Shown here: positions 11,792 to 22,430 of the stretch, one piece after another
Position numbering within the stretch: the first letter of the stretch is position 1
How the letters are laid out: the number at the start of each line of letters is the position of its first letter
Assembly: GCA_032622095.1 (NCBI GenBank)
Contig: CP136069.1
Location: 13,996,450 to 14,060,449 of the forward strand
Length of the DNA stretch: 64,000 nt
From: Siphonodentalium dalli
Taxonomy: Eukaryota > Mollusca > Scaphopoda > Gadilida > Siphonodentaliidae
Direction: 5' to 3'
Translations under genes and position numbers: made by a program
Notes under the pieces: generated by a model
Seen by the model: the letters and a program-made list of their open reading frames with translations, nothing else
What the model was told of the DNA's origin: nothing
Databases searched by the model: none

Positions 11792-12746
11792 ATGAATTAT
11801 CAGAATCTCACGTTTCAAAGGGTGTCCGTTGGGGAGTACGAAAGGTGAGTTTTTATGCCGTTTGATGCAATTTTTGTACTAAACAACACGACATTCTGCA
11901 TTCTATTTTTGTAATTTTCACCTGGATGAAGTTATGTTATAAGGACTTTCAAAATTAAATTAATTTAATAGATCTGACCAATCCTGGTTGCATTGGTAAT
12001 TTGAATATCATGTATATGGGGTACCGATCCAAACTTGTTTTATGGAAGAAATATTTCAATGACAGCTGTCAGATGTCAAGAATTTCCATACGACTGCCAG
12101 GTGTGATCAAGTGTACTACAGTAATAAATAAATAATTTAGAAATGAATAGTCAAAACAATTCACAAATTGGGCAGTTTAGATGTCCTACTCCTAGATTCT
12201 AATTGTAGTGATCATACTATTCATAGTTTGAATTGTTTCATGCCCCCTTTATGTAATAGATAACATTTGTTGATAGCATGTTTTTCATGTATAGTATTTT
12301 GATCATTAATAGATGATATAATCACATTCATAATGCATAATGTTAATAAATGACATTGAGACTTGAGTGGGCATTCATTATAATTTATACACACACTGGT
12401 CAGCTGTGTTGAAATATAATATCATTAGCCTTATTTATTATTATATTATAGCACTAGTATTATTTTTGTAAGATAATTTATTACTGCTATCACAAAGAGG
12501 TGTGAACAATTGAATATTACATGGGTTGCCAATGTAGGCACTGGTGAGTGGTGTGTTACTGTACTGCATGGGGAAATATCCCAATATAAAATATTTGATA
12601 CCAGTAACCTGTAAATTATTTATAAATTAAAATTAAATGCTTCAAATTCTATATCATTTCAGGAAGCGGGCAGATAATGGCAACGCCTTCATAACATTGG
12701 TGGGTCAGAAAGTTACGTGTGCAACATGCGTGAGCCGAAAATAATC
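11792..12746 (+). CDS. Candidate two-exon small protein (about 45 aa), speculative
   Basis: An ATG at 11792 opens 18 codons (MNYQNLTFQRVSVGEYER) and runs into AAAG|GTGAGT, a strong donor at 11845. The first good acceptor downstream, ATATCATTTCAG ending at 12662, joins in phase and continues with KRADNGNAFITLVGQ and a CATC pair before TAA at 12744-12746. The intron would be 818 bp and AT-rich, and the 5' side has a CCGCCATTG word like a promoter/initiator element. The product matches nothing I know; it has no signal peptide or membrane segment. The splice phase and site quality are the only support, so chance remains quite possible. It could also be a noncoding transcript. Confidence 0.3.
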
Positions 12747-13633
12747 CAGAGAGACAGAATGAGATGCACAATGCAATGATGTGTTCAAGATAAAGAAGGA
12801 ATTGAACTATACTTGTGCGAAAATCCTGGATAAAAAACTAGCTGATGTCCCATTGACTATCAAGGAAAGAGCCACAAATGATTAATATTTATAAGTTCAT
12901 CATTAAATTAATTAAATTACAAACATTGTCTCTCTATCACATTGTACTTATCCACACTAAGGCAACCCCCATGTTCATATGCACAGTGTGTGTGTCCCCG
13001 GGACTGTGCCCTCCAGTCTGAAAAAAGTATCCTCTAGCTCCCAATAGCATTTCAAGGTCCCATTCAGCTTCAGTAACTGTAATTCTTTAATGTAAATGGA
13101 CTATAAGTATGTTATCCTACTAGTATATTTTACAAATTGTACCATAATCATTAACTATTTTATTACTATATGCATGGATTATATCGCTCAGTTTCAAAAT
13201 AGCCTATACAATGAACTATTCTTCGTTTATTTGTATTTTAATATCATAGTGGACAGAGATACCCTTTACATTCATGTGTAGGTTAATTCATATAATAAGA
13301 CCACACACACAGGTCTGTTTGTTGAACTTATTAGATGAAACCCCCCTACTGTGACCCAAATATATATATACAAATGGATCATGGAACTCAAATAACTACT
13401 AAATGATTATTAGTTTATATAAATAGACATGCATGATATGTCTGGCATGTCTGTTTCCAGGATGAAATTGTAATATATAATATATATAAACGTTAAAAAG
13501 TTCCCGGACCCGGTTGAATCGGGATAGTGATTCAAATGGGGAGGACCTGACATATATATATCTATTGATTAGCAGCAACGTACATGTGTACGTTTATAAG
13601 AAAAATCACTCTGCAATCTGTGAAGCAATATCC
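12747..13633. other. Unassigned AT-rich spacer
   Basis: May include the 3' UTR of the preceding candidate gene (to about 12920). No other gene or clear repeat was seen. The six bases at 13628-13633 (ATATCC) are the left copy of the target duplication of the next element. Confidence 0.4.
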
Positions 13634-13662
13634 TATGGGAGGCCAAATTCACATTTAATAAT

Positions 13663-13853
13663 GAATTGCGCTTAAGCGCAATTGATTGCGCTTAAGCGCA
13701 ATTGATTGCGCTTAAGCGCAAATAATTGCGCTTAAGTACAATGAAGCGCAAATGCCACATATTGTGCTTAAGCGCAAATAGGGCATTTACGCTTAAGCGT
13801 AATTAATTACGCTTAAGCGTAAGCGCAATCAATTGCGCTTAAGCATAATTGTG
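13663..13853. repeat. Tandem palindrome array GCGCTTAAGCGC
   Basis: Units of about 18-22 bp, each a perfect 12-bp palindrome separated by AATTGATT or AATTAATT spacers. One stretch uses the variant ACGCTTAAGCGT. The centre of each unit, CTTAAG, is itself palindromic. Confidence 0.85.
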
Positions 13854-14143
13854 ACTACTATCTAACCTACCCATAAACTATTAGCATGACCTGGTGTATC
13901 ACCTAGCAACACAAGATGAGCATTGGGCTAATTTTGACCTGTACTCAACAGTCAACTGTGAGTATGTGTTCAACAAGGAGAATCCCTAATTACATATTAT
14001 CAGCATCCCTCTATCCAAAGAATTGATGTCGCCTTCCTGGAACTCTTAGTAATTTTTTGTATGATGTTTTTAATGTATTTTTGCACAGATTTTAGCCTAT
14101 ACATGCATGCGGTGTCACTGCATGAGGGCTTTCTTACCTCATA

Positions 14144-14304
14144 CAGTAATGCTCTAATTAATCGACTTCTTAACCACAGCAGATATGGGTAACATTTCAG
14201 AGAGCTTTCCAATGAATGGCAACAAGCCATATTTCCGACTAAATCCTGAAAAGTTATCCATAATTCTGCTGTGGTTAAGGAGTCGATTAATTAGAGCATT
14301 ACTG
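14144..14304. mobile_element. Tc1-like MITE with TA target duplication (161 bp, best copy)
   Basis: TA at 14142-14143 and 14305-14306 flank inverted ends CAGTAATGCTCTAATTAAT / ATTAATTAGAGCATTACTG, perfect over 19 bp. Further in, AACCACAGCAGA pairs with TCTGCTGTGGTT. Same family as 10979-11154 and 10741-10825, and nested in the 13634-14908 element. Confidence 0.8.
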
Positions 14305-14539
14305 TATGGTTTACTTATTGACTTAAATCAGGGGGAAAAAAACCCTATTTTCATATTATCAGCATCCCTGTCCAAAAAATGGTGTGTAATCACTGGAGCT
14401 TTGGTGTCTCAGTCCTGGAGCTCTAGTTTTTCTTATTAAATCAGCATCTCTTGCACAAATCTATAGTATTTCCATGATCATATAGTGTGAATGTGGTGTC
14501 ACCGAGGGCTTGCTTCCCTCATATGGTGTGCCTGTATAC

Positions 14540-14700
14540 TCGAAAATTTAAGAAAATCAATGTCACCCCGACTAATACAGAAAGTAATGCTATTGCAAGT
14601 AGCCCCAACTAATATATACCGAAGATAATATAATGCTATCACGAGTCGCTCCAACTAAAACAGAAGGTGATACTATTGCGAGTCAGCCATTTTGATAAAG
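14540..14700. repeat. Tandem repeat, about 55 bp x 3
   Basis: Three units sharing CC.ACTAA.A.A followed by GAAG.TAAT..TATTGC.AGT (near 14570, 14605 and 14655). Confidence 0.55.
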
Positions 14701-14908
14701 AAGTTGGGCTAGCTCCCTACCCAATCAAACCAATGAAACCAAGAGGTGACATGTCAATAGGAGTTAATGCTAAGTTATGGAGAAACCTATTTATTCACCA
14801 GGGGTGTTTTGTTACATATAACCATGAATTGCGCTTAAGCGCAATTAATTGCGCAATTGATTGCGCTTAAGCACAATTAATTATTAAATGTGAATTTGGC
14901 CTCCCATA

Positions 14909-15045
14909 ATATCCCTCCAATATTTGCACCAGCTGATCGAGGAAAATTACAAAACTAAATCCCCACTACACGTATATCAGATCCCTCCAATACTTGTACT
15001 AGCTGATCGAGAAAATTACAGAACGAAATCCACACTACACGTAAG
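14909..15045. repeat. Tandem duplication, about 75 bp x 2
   Basis: ATCCCTCCAATA.TTG.AC.AGCTGATCGAG...ACACTACACGTA occurs at about 14911-14972 and 14986-15042. The preceding element inserted at the start of the first unit. Confidence 0.75.
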
Positions 15046-16243
15046 AAATCGGAGTAAATAAACATCAACGCAAAATTCACAAGATATCACAAGACAGTTT
15101 GTTAGTTTTTCAATATGCCGGCGTAAACAACATCGAATTGCGGGCACTTTCTATTTCAGGAAAACCTATCTTGAACAAAATCGCATTCTTAGGCATTCGG
15201 TTAATGTCACCTAAAATGCATAATGTTACAAAGTTAGTATAAAGTACATTTATTACGGATATCTCTCGACAACCTACGCGAACTCGATGTAAATATAACG
15301 TAAAATTATCTCCCCCTAGTTTTCTGAACTACCTTAACGCTTGAGAGCCAACGCAATGGCGACGTCCAATAGCGTTACAGTTTGATAACCATGAGTGCGA
15401 CGTCTATCCTATTTTTAGTCTATGACTATACGTATAACGCCTGTCAGTAAAATCACGCATTTATCCGTCTACTATGCGGATAAAGCAATCTCCTATAGAC
15501 AGATAAACTTAATGATATGCGAAGAAGAAAGGTTACAAGAACTTGAATCAGTTAACCTCCAGCAGCTCGTGAGTGACGTCACTGGGTCGTAACAACATTA
15601 TGGAGCATACTGGTTTCCGTTGTTAGCGACAGCGTCCTTAGAAACGTCAACATCCACAACGTATTTTCGTGCAATCGGTGGCAACACCTTTCTAAAAGAT
15701 CAAACGATGCGCCACAAAACGCACTTAAAGAGAATTTTTTTAAATGTACAGTTGGTGAAGTCTATAACTTGGCAGTTTGTTACTATATTAAAGTATATGA
15801 TATTCATTCCGTGAGCTGGTGCATTTTCACTGTCGATCTTGGTGCTAGTGGAAGTAGTGCTACTGCTATTTAAAGTTCAGAATTTCTATTTTTATTCGTA
15901 AATAAGTTTCCAAGCACAAACATCCAAATTTATGACTGCTATACTCGTACATTTCAGTTTTAGATTTTAACGTTACGCGAATCATTTAGATTTTATTAGA
16001 AATTACACCATGCTATGATATTTTTCCGGCATAATTTAGAAATTGTAAAGCGGACTATTTCGCGGTGCAGTCGCATGAATACAAAACTGTTTCATAATTA
16101 ATTAGTCTCTACTATACAGATAAAGTCGCAAAGTAGGTCATCGCTTCTCTACAAGGAACCTGTGAATTTTGCGATTTTTTTGCACAAAAAACTGCGATAA
16201 TATACATTTAAAATTGTTCGGTGGATAAACAGAACATCGATCA
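15046..16243. other. Unassigned spacer
   Basis: No gene was recognised. 15350-15430 is loosely the reverse complement of 11590-11690 (shared AGGATAGA.CGTC and CCATAGA/TCTATG words), a possible distant inverted pair. Confidence 0.35.
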
Positions 16244-16369
16244 CATAGTGTAGCTGAATAGAGAATTTATTTTTGCGAGTATGTGGGCATCTATTTGGCT
16301 CGCATAGAGGCTCGCCAAATAGATGCCCACATACTCGCAAAAATAAATTCTTTATTCAGCTAGACTATG
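16244..16369. repeat. 126-bp hairpin
   Basis: Arms 16244-16299 and 16314-16369 pair over about 56 bases with very few mismatches; the loop is 14 bases. The core GCGAGTATGTGGGCATCTA pairs exactly with its partner. No terminal repeat or target duplication was seen outside. Confidence 0.85.
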
Positions 16370-16669
16370 CGGATATTCTCTATCTATATTTCCCACAAAG
16401 ACTGGTTGCAAAACAAACTATGATAATAATTTGAACCTAATTTTGATCTGAAATTTCTAACTGTATATCATTTTTACGAAACTTAATGGAGTGTTGCACA
16501 TCGCTACATCACTTGCTTGTTACGACGCGATTAGGAGTTAGGGGTGTCACCCAGGATGATTTGACAGGGATGTTACTTGATATCCATTCACTAATATACT
16601 AACTGAACATCCTATAAATGAATGAAATGGAATCTTTAGAGAGTTTATCTGCGTGGCGTCTGCTTATGT

Positions 16670-16745
16670 TATCTGAACATCCCTCACATGAACCACGGGC
16701 TGTTCCGATCTATTATATTTCTGAACATCCCTCACATGAACCACC
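16670..16745. repeat. Tandem duplication, 49-bp period
   Basis: CTGAACATCCCTCACATGAA followed by CCAC occurs at 16673 and again at 16722. Confidence 0.8.
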
Positions 16746-17000
16746 CAGATAGCACAACTACGTTGGGCCAACGTCATTTCTATCGTTGGGCCAACGTTGG
16801 AATCCAACGTTGGGCCAACTATGGCTGTTGTCGCTGGCTCGGCGTCGGCTCGACGTCGGATCCCGTCGTCGACTCGACGGTGGTTCGACGTCGAGCCGGC
16901 GTTGGTGCGCCGTCGGGCACCCGACGTTGAAACGACGTCGGACCAACGGTGAATTCCACTAATGATACGACGTTGGGCCAACGTTGTGTTTGGGCGTTGA
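16745..17000. repeat. CpG-dense palindromic block (ACGTTGGGCCAACGT family)
   Basis: The 15-base word ACGTTGGGCCAACGT or close variants occur about four times at the left (16760-16820) and once at the right (16968-16984), flanking about 100 bases dominated by CGACGTCGG, GTCGAC and GCCGGC words. It stands out sharply from its AT-rich surroundings. Several overlapping ORFs on both strands are side effects of the composition. Probably the core of a palindromic MITE. Confidence 0.7.
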
Positions 17001-17390
17001 CAGGGACGGATCGAGGCTCCATTCGTAGGGATGATTCCCCTCACATTAGGGCGTCCTTATAAAATTAACATCCGATGAGATACAACATACCAATACATTT
17101 AAAGTCCCACATAATATTTGCAACTTCAAAGTATTATAATTGGAAATAACATTCAAATTCACAAATATAAAACCAGAAGAAATTGAAACATGTATAGAAA
17201 AAAATGTATACCGATTTAAATAAAGACAAAATCACATATCATTAGTTATTGATTTTAAGAATCTTGACCATCTACTCACTCTAAAGAAAAATATTTTGTA
17301 TTGGTCTCCTGAATAAAGTTATCGAAAATGCTACATATTTTTGTTAGCTTATATATTCCTTTACCATACAAAAAAATGTGTTTATTTCAG

Positions 17391-17603
17391 CTTAATTTGC
17401 GATTTTGTGCTGTCGATAATGTTGGGAACAAAATATTCAAACATTATGTGGCTTTAAATTTTGGTCAAGTTACATCTTCTTCGAACATCATTATTCTGGA
17501 GGGTGATCTGATGCAGATGTGCAAATTTGAAACGGTCCAAAGTGCATATGATTACATTAAACATATAGTAATTGCTCATTTACGTACCAGAGCTATTATA
17601 TAG
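17391..17603 (+). CDS. Candidate terminal exon, unknown protein
   Basis: A moderate acceptor (GTGTTTATTTCAG ending 17390) opens a 70-codon stretch to TAG at 17601-17603, beginning LNLRFCAVDNVGNKIFKHY and including NIIILEGDLMQMCKFE. Amino-acid use looks protein-like, unlike most nearby ORFs, but I recognise no family, and no partner exon was found upstream. The frame is also open upstream without splicing from 17328. It may be a captured exon or part of the neighbouring retroelement. Confidence 0.25.
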   Translation, partial: LNLRFCAVDNVGNKIFKHYVALNFGQVTSSSNIIILEGDLMQMCKFETVQSAYDYIKHIVIAHLRTRAII

Positions 17604-17808
17604 AGGGAACTCTGTGCATGGTGATAGAAAATATCACATCAGAAAGAATATCGCGTTTTTGCAGCGCCATGGAATATGTTACCGCCATATAGAGAGTGCC
17701 GTTAGAACATAAAATAATCCGGCCCCTATAAATGAACATGTATCACAACATTTGGCGCAACTGAATATGCGTCGTGTTCAGGTGATGAAATCTCCCTACA
17801 TCAATTAA

Positions 17809-18163
17809 CCCTTTACCCAACAGAACGGCCATGTGCCAATGCATTATCTTATATATGCGAGTCGACCATAGGTCGCCTCGCATATATAAGAGAATGCATT
17901 GGCTTAACACATTAAAAATTATAAAATTGTTAAAGAATGTAAGAAAAAGTGTTAAAAATGCCAATATGGTTGTTGTTGATTGGTCGACTCGCATATATAA
18001 GAGAATGCATTGGCACAGGGCATAACTGTAACTATCACAATGTGGTCAAGGAGCCGGTTCCAATGATATCCATATGTGTATGGTTCTATTGAGACAGACC
18101 GAAGATATTTTAGGCTGTTGAATCTTTATTTGGCCGGTTTTGGCCGGTTTGTTGGGTAAAGGG
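17809..18163. mobile_element. TTAA-bounded (piggyBac-like) MITE, copy A, 355 bp
   Basis: Ends CCCTTTACCCAACAG and GTTGGGTAAAGGG are inverted repeats flanked on each side by TTAA (17805-17808 and 18164-18167). TTAA target use with CCC termini is the signature of the piggyBac superfamily. The left half holds a full 67-bp hairpin (17836-17902); a second hairpin is reduced to its right half (17982-18013). The right third (GGAGCCGGTTCCAATGATAT, then TTTGGCCGGTTTTGGCCGG) matches copies B and C. No ORF. Confidence 0.85.
17836..17902. repeat. 67-bp hairpin (copy A1)
   Basis: Arms of 26 bases (CCAATGCAT..TCTTATATATGCGAG against its complement ending GCATTGG) enclose CGACCATAGGTCG, which itself pairs. 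One point change in the left arm (A for C) relative to other copies. Confidence 0.9.
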
Positions 18164-18180
18164 TTAATATCAATTTATAT

Positions 18181-20640
18181 TATGGACACAATCCAGTTAC
18201 TGTTGTGCTAGACTCGGGGGCAGAAACTAACACGGTAAAGGCTTCTGTTGCACAGTATTTAGGACTTATAACCACAAAGTCGTGCCAGCAAGCTTTACAA
18301 GCTGATGGTCATTCCCCATTAACAATACTTGGCGAGACAAGACTCCAGTTGACACGTGATAACAACATATTTGATCTGGAAGCACTGGTGGTTCAAAATC
18401 TAGACGCGGATATCTTGGCGGGAGTACCATTCATGTGCAAAAATTATCATAAGCGTGCGACCTGGACAATTCAGAGTTGTTATTGGTGACAATGTTTCAT
18501 ATGCATATGGACAACAGGAATCGCACCTAATGCCTCATGTGCGCCGCACAAACGCACACATACTGCGAACTCCATCAATAAGTACCACTATATGGTCAGG
18601 AGATCGAGATTCTGTGGTAGCTATTGAGCCTCGCACTGACTTGGAATTCAATCAACAACAAATATGGCCACACCCATTCATCACCACTTCAGTTGGGACG
18701 TCAGGTCGCATATATGCAATGACAGTAGCGATGTAATCACTCTTCAACGGAATGAACATTTCTGCCAAGTTTTACCAGTGGTAGTACCTGACAATGTCAC
18801 TGGTGGTGATATCTCACATACAGATGACTTTGATATCCCACATGCAAATGACTTGGATATTTCAAACAATAATGCTTTCGATATCTCACACAGTCAGTTG
18901 CACAATAATGATCCCGACTACGGTGTAATGATGTCAGTGAGAGTATGTGCACAGTTGGTACCTTTGCTACGCAACATAGTGTTCAAGTGAATGGGTCGTC
19001 AAAGTCGCAAGCAAAGGGACTATTTCCACATAGCAGTCAACACTCACAATCTGTCACTGTTGATCCAGACAATATTCTGCCAGCTGGAATAAGAACCAAA
19101 TTTCGTGAGCTCCTCGACGAATATGATTCCGTGTTCTATTCTATGTTTGATGGGTACAATGGACCATGTGGTTCATTCGAGGCAGTTGTCAATATGGGGC
19201 CTGTGCAGCCGCCACAACGAAAGGGACGTGTCCCTCAGTATTCTCAAAACAAACTGGTTGAGCTTCAAAATAAATTTGATGAACTTGAACAGCTTGGGGT
19301 ATTTAGGAAACAAGAAGAGCTGGGAGTTGTCGCTGAATATTTGAATCCCTCATTCCTTATTAAGAAGCCAAACGGGAACTTTCGTTTAGTAACTGCATTC
19401 GCCGAAGTTGGCAAATATACTAAGCCACAACCTGCCATAATGCCGGACGTGGATTCAACCCCAGGAAGATAGCTCAGTGGAAGTATATAGTAGCGTCAGA
19501 TTTGACAAAAGCATTTTACCAAATTCCTTTAGAAAAGGGTTCCATGAAATTCTGCGGAGTGGCGACACCATTTCGTGGCGTCCGTATGTATGGGAATGCC
19601 GTGCTCAGAAACGGCATTGGAGGAACTTATGTCCCGCGTACTGGGTGACTTGCTTGTGGAAGGAGTTGTCGCTAAACTTGCGGATGATTTATTTTGTGGT
19701 GGAGATACCCCCGGTGATTTGTTAAGGAACTGGACACGAGTTCTAAGCGCATTCAAAGGGATAGTCTGAAGTTAACTGCATCAAAGACAATAGTTGCTCC
19801 GAAATCCAATACAATACTTGGGTGGATCTGGTCAGATGGCACATTACGAGATAGTAAACGCAAAATCGCCACACTGTCTTCGTGCTCAAGACCGACTACG
19901 GTGTTTGGTCTCATATCATTTCTTGGAGCATACAAATCCTTTCTAGAGTAATGCAGAGTTGCGCCCATTTGCTTGCGTCACTCGAAGACATTGTCGCTGG
20001 ACATCCCAAGAAATAATCGTCTGGTCTGATGATAGGACTGCTATCTTCACAGCTGCACAAAATCACCCGAAATCTAACAGCGCAATCACACTACCCAGAA
20101 ATAGTGATGAGTTATGGATCGTTACTCATGCGTCATTCACGAAAAGAGGCATTGGTGCTACTCTGTACACCGTGAGAAATAAAAAAGATCACATAGCTGG
20201 ATTCTTCAGTGTAAAATAAAAAAAGATGCGGGTTAACTGGCTTCCATGTGAAGTTGAAGCATTAGCCATCGCTTCTGCAATTAAACATTTCAGCCCATTC
20301 ATCATCCAATCCGATAGCCAAACATGTGTTCTGACTGACAGCAAACCTTGTGTTCAAGCCTGTGAAAAATTGTGCAGAGGTGAATTCTCAGCCAGTCCAC
20401 GTGTATCTACGTTCTTAACTACAGTCAGTCGCTACCGAACATCTGTGTGACACATTCTGGGAGCGTACAATCCAGTTTCTGATGTGTCAAGCCGTAATCC
20501 ATCCGAATGTGCCTACAGCTCAATCGACGGATCAGTTGGAAATCCCCACAGGAATTATTGATATTCCAATACCACCTATGATCGATCGACCATCCGAATG
20601 CATCAACTGAAACCCCAATTATTGTAACACGTGAACCAAG
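18181..20640 (+). pseudogene. LTR-retroelement pol: protease, RT, RNase H, multiply frameshifted
   Basis: Retropepsin: VVLDSGAETN (about 18199) with ILAGVPFM about 65 residues later. RT, in order: [48 protein letters not shown] (about 19498), [20 protein letters not shown], the catalytic LADDLFCGG (about 19674) and TILGWIW. RNase H: LWIVTHASFTKRGIGATLY (20115), [18 protein letters not shown] and VLTDSKPC. At least five frameshifts plus stop codons break it. The first RNase H motif reads T-H-A-S where T-D-A-S is expected, so one catalytic Asp is lost. No integrase, envelope or LTR was found, so the element is truncated at 3'. Copy A of the TTAA MITE lies immediately upstream. The RT type is retroviral-like; Ty3/gypsy is my best guess for clade, not proven. 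Confidence 0.85.
18805..18920 (+). repeat. Short in-frame repeat between protease and RT
   Basis: A unit of about 33 bases encoding D-I-(S/P)-H/N-x-N/D-D is repeated about four times. Its nucleotide core CACA(T/C)(G/A)CA(A/G)ATGACT recurs three times downstream in noncoding sequence at 20842-21020. Confidence 0.55.
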
Positions 20641-21892
20641 TTCGCCTACACGTAGTTTACATCGACGTTCTACTCTACACGACATCGCTGTTTCGTTTGG
20701 GGATTAAAAGCAACACGCCATGGTTGTGGAACTGGTATATAATACTGTTTCAACCTGCGAAGAATAAAGAGAAACAATCAGTAAACCTTGTATAAATAAT
20801 TACCATTTATATATAACCAACAATACAATTACTCCACCTCACATGCAAATGAACGCACATCCATCCATTGAGAACAAATATATCACACACAATCACTACC
20901 AGTATAATGACTATATCTCGCACGCAAATGACTAATGGCAGATACGCCCATACGCATGCGTCCACATATGTCACACTCATATGGCTACCAAAGTGAGCAC
21001 CTCACACGCAAATGACTAGTGTACCCTTACACATTCGACCACACAACCAATCACACAATAAGCAAGCCCATATTAGCAATATCACTGACGCAGACGTAAT
21101 GTATATACAGAGAAGTGCAGAAATAGAATAGCCAACACACGGCCATTGAAGATGCACCAACCATAATACTGCGAATCAATGAAATCAAGAAAAAGTGAAA
21201 TGCAGCGTATGTATATTTTATGCATGCAGGAAGAAGCAAATGCTACTTTTCAACAGTTAATGTCTACATGTCCAATGTCTATCAAACACATCCAATGACA
21301 TATGTATCCAAAAATCAATCTGCTTGGTAGACAGGTAGACTGGCATACATTAGTTGTTAAGAATGGCATTAACAAATGCACTCAGACAATGGCGGGCTTT
21401 AATGACTGAGCCGATCCAGGTGTAGAATAGAGTTCGAAGAGTGAATTAGTAGTAGAAAAATAATCAAAATATGCAGAAAAGCTCTAGGCAGGAAAAGTTT
21501 CTGATAGAATGAATGAGTTCGATTAGCAGACAGAAAAACATGGTCCTTCTAAACAGAACATCCAGCAACTCGATAATAATAACAGAATCAGCACTTGAGC
21601 ACTATCGAATGACAATCACAAAAGTCTTGTTTCTTCCACTGGCATGTGGGAGTATTCCCGTACACTTAGCTGCACATACTATATAAGATATATGCAATCG
21701 AATAGTTCCATAATAATAGTTTCTCTCACATCTTCTTCCCAGTTCAATGAACATTCTATCACCGAGTGATGTGTCATGAACTGGATTCAGTGTTCTCATG
21801 GCTCATGAATATGTATTTACATACTAAGTGTTGTCATCACTAAATCCAGCATTCTGATTGGTCGACGCCCACGTGGCTAGTTTCAGTCATTT
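20641..21892. other. Downstream flank of the retroelement, no gene
   Basis: Holds three CTC(A/G)CA(C/T)GCAAATGA words (20838, 20909, 21000), matching the repeat inside the pol ORF. This suggests it is retroelement-derived. No integrase motifs were seen. Confidence 0.4.
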
Positions 21893-22430
21893 CTATCAGT
21901 AACCAATCAACGCCTTGCCAATATATATTTGAAAATTTCCAATAAAGTAAATCCTAGTAAACAACACACAGCGTGAGGCATGTGCTTTCTCTCTAACAAA
22001 ACAATAACAGAGCATCATGGAATATTCTCGACCGACTCCCATCTCACAGGTTATACAGATGCATTTCACAGATGCACACTAACAGACCAGTCTCTGATGT
22101 TTCTCTTGAATTCCACATCTGTTAATGATATTAATTCAAATATCTCTCTCCCGGTGCTCTAAATCTTTCATTGTTCTGCCTTATACATATTTATGGAGTA
22201 CTTCTTCATATCCCCTTACAGTCAACTAATGTATTATATCAGCATTATATGGTGAAATCACTGTTTGAGACAGAGATACATAGGGAAAGAGAGGGAGAGA
22301 TAGAGAGAGATAGAGAGAGAGAGAGAGTTAGCTAGTCGGAGAGAGATAGGTTTACCAAATGCATATAGCAGTACATACGAGGTACAAGGGGTTCTGTTCG
22401 TGAGAGTATAACATACTGCTACATCATAAG
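21893..22430 (+). repeat. Left inverted arm
   Basis: Includes GGCATGTGCTTTCTCTCTAA, GACCGACTCCCATCTCAC, a long TCTCTCTCCCGGTGCTCTAA region and a GA-rich microsatellite (22266-22350). The right arm repeats all of these in reverse order. Confidence 0.8.
22266..22350. repeat. GA microsatellite
   Basis: GAGA-rich purine tract, interrupted by GATA words, within the left arm; the mirrored CT tract is at 27783-27845. Confidence 0.9.

Larger units (their letters stand above)
13634..14908. mobile_element. 1.28-kb element with 6-bp target duplication and GCGCTTAAGCGC palindromes
   Basis: TATGGGAGGCC (13634) and GGCCTCCCATA (ending 14908) are exact inverted ends, and the similarity runs on through CAAATTCACATTTAATAA and the first GCGCTTAAGCGC units. 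ATATCC flanks both ends (13628-13633 and 14909-14914), a convincing target-site duplication. Near the left end GCGCTTAAGCGC or ACGCTTAAGCGT occurs about eight times (13665-13850); near the right end two or three times (14828-14876). A Tc1-like MITE (14144-14304) has inserted inside. No transposase ORF was recognised. Confidence 0.7.

Noticed and set aside
11590-15430. Possible very large inverted pair (11590-11690 against 15350-15430)
   Set aside because: Similarity is patchy and may be chance or old repeat relics; too weak to call an element.
16664-17044. 126-codon Arg/Thr-rich minus-strand ORF
   Set aside because: Three or more overlapping frames on both strands are open because the CpG palindromes lack stop codons; no domain.
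19465-19480. tRNA A-box-like word (GATAGCTCAGTGG)
   Set aside because: It lies inside RT coding sequence (the I-A-Q-W-K codons), has no B box or clover-leaf partner, and is a chance match.
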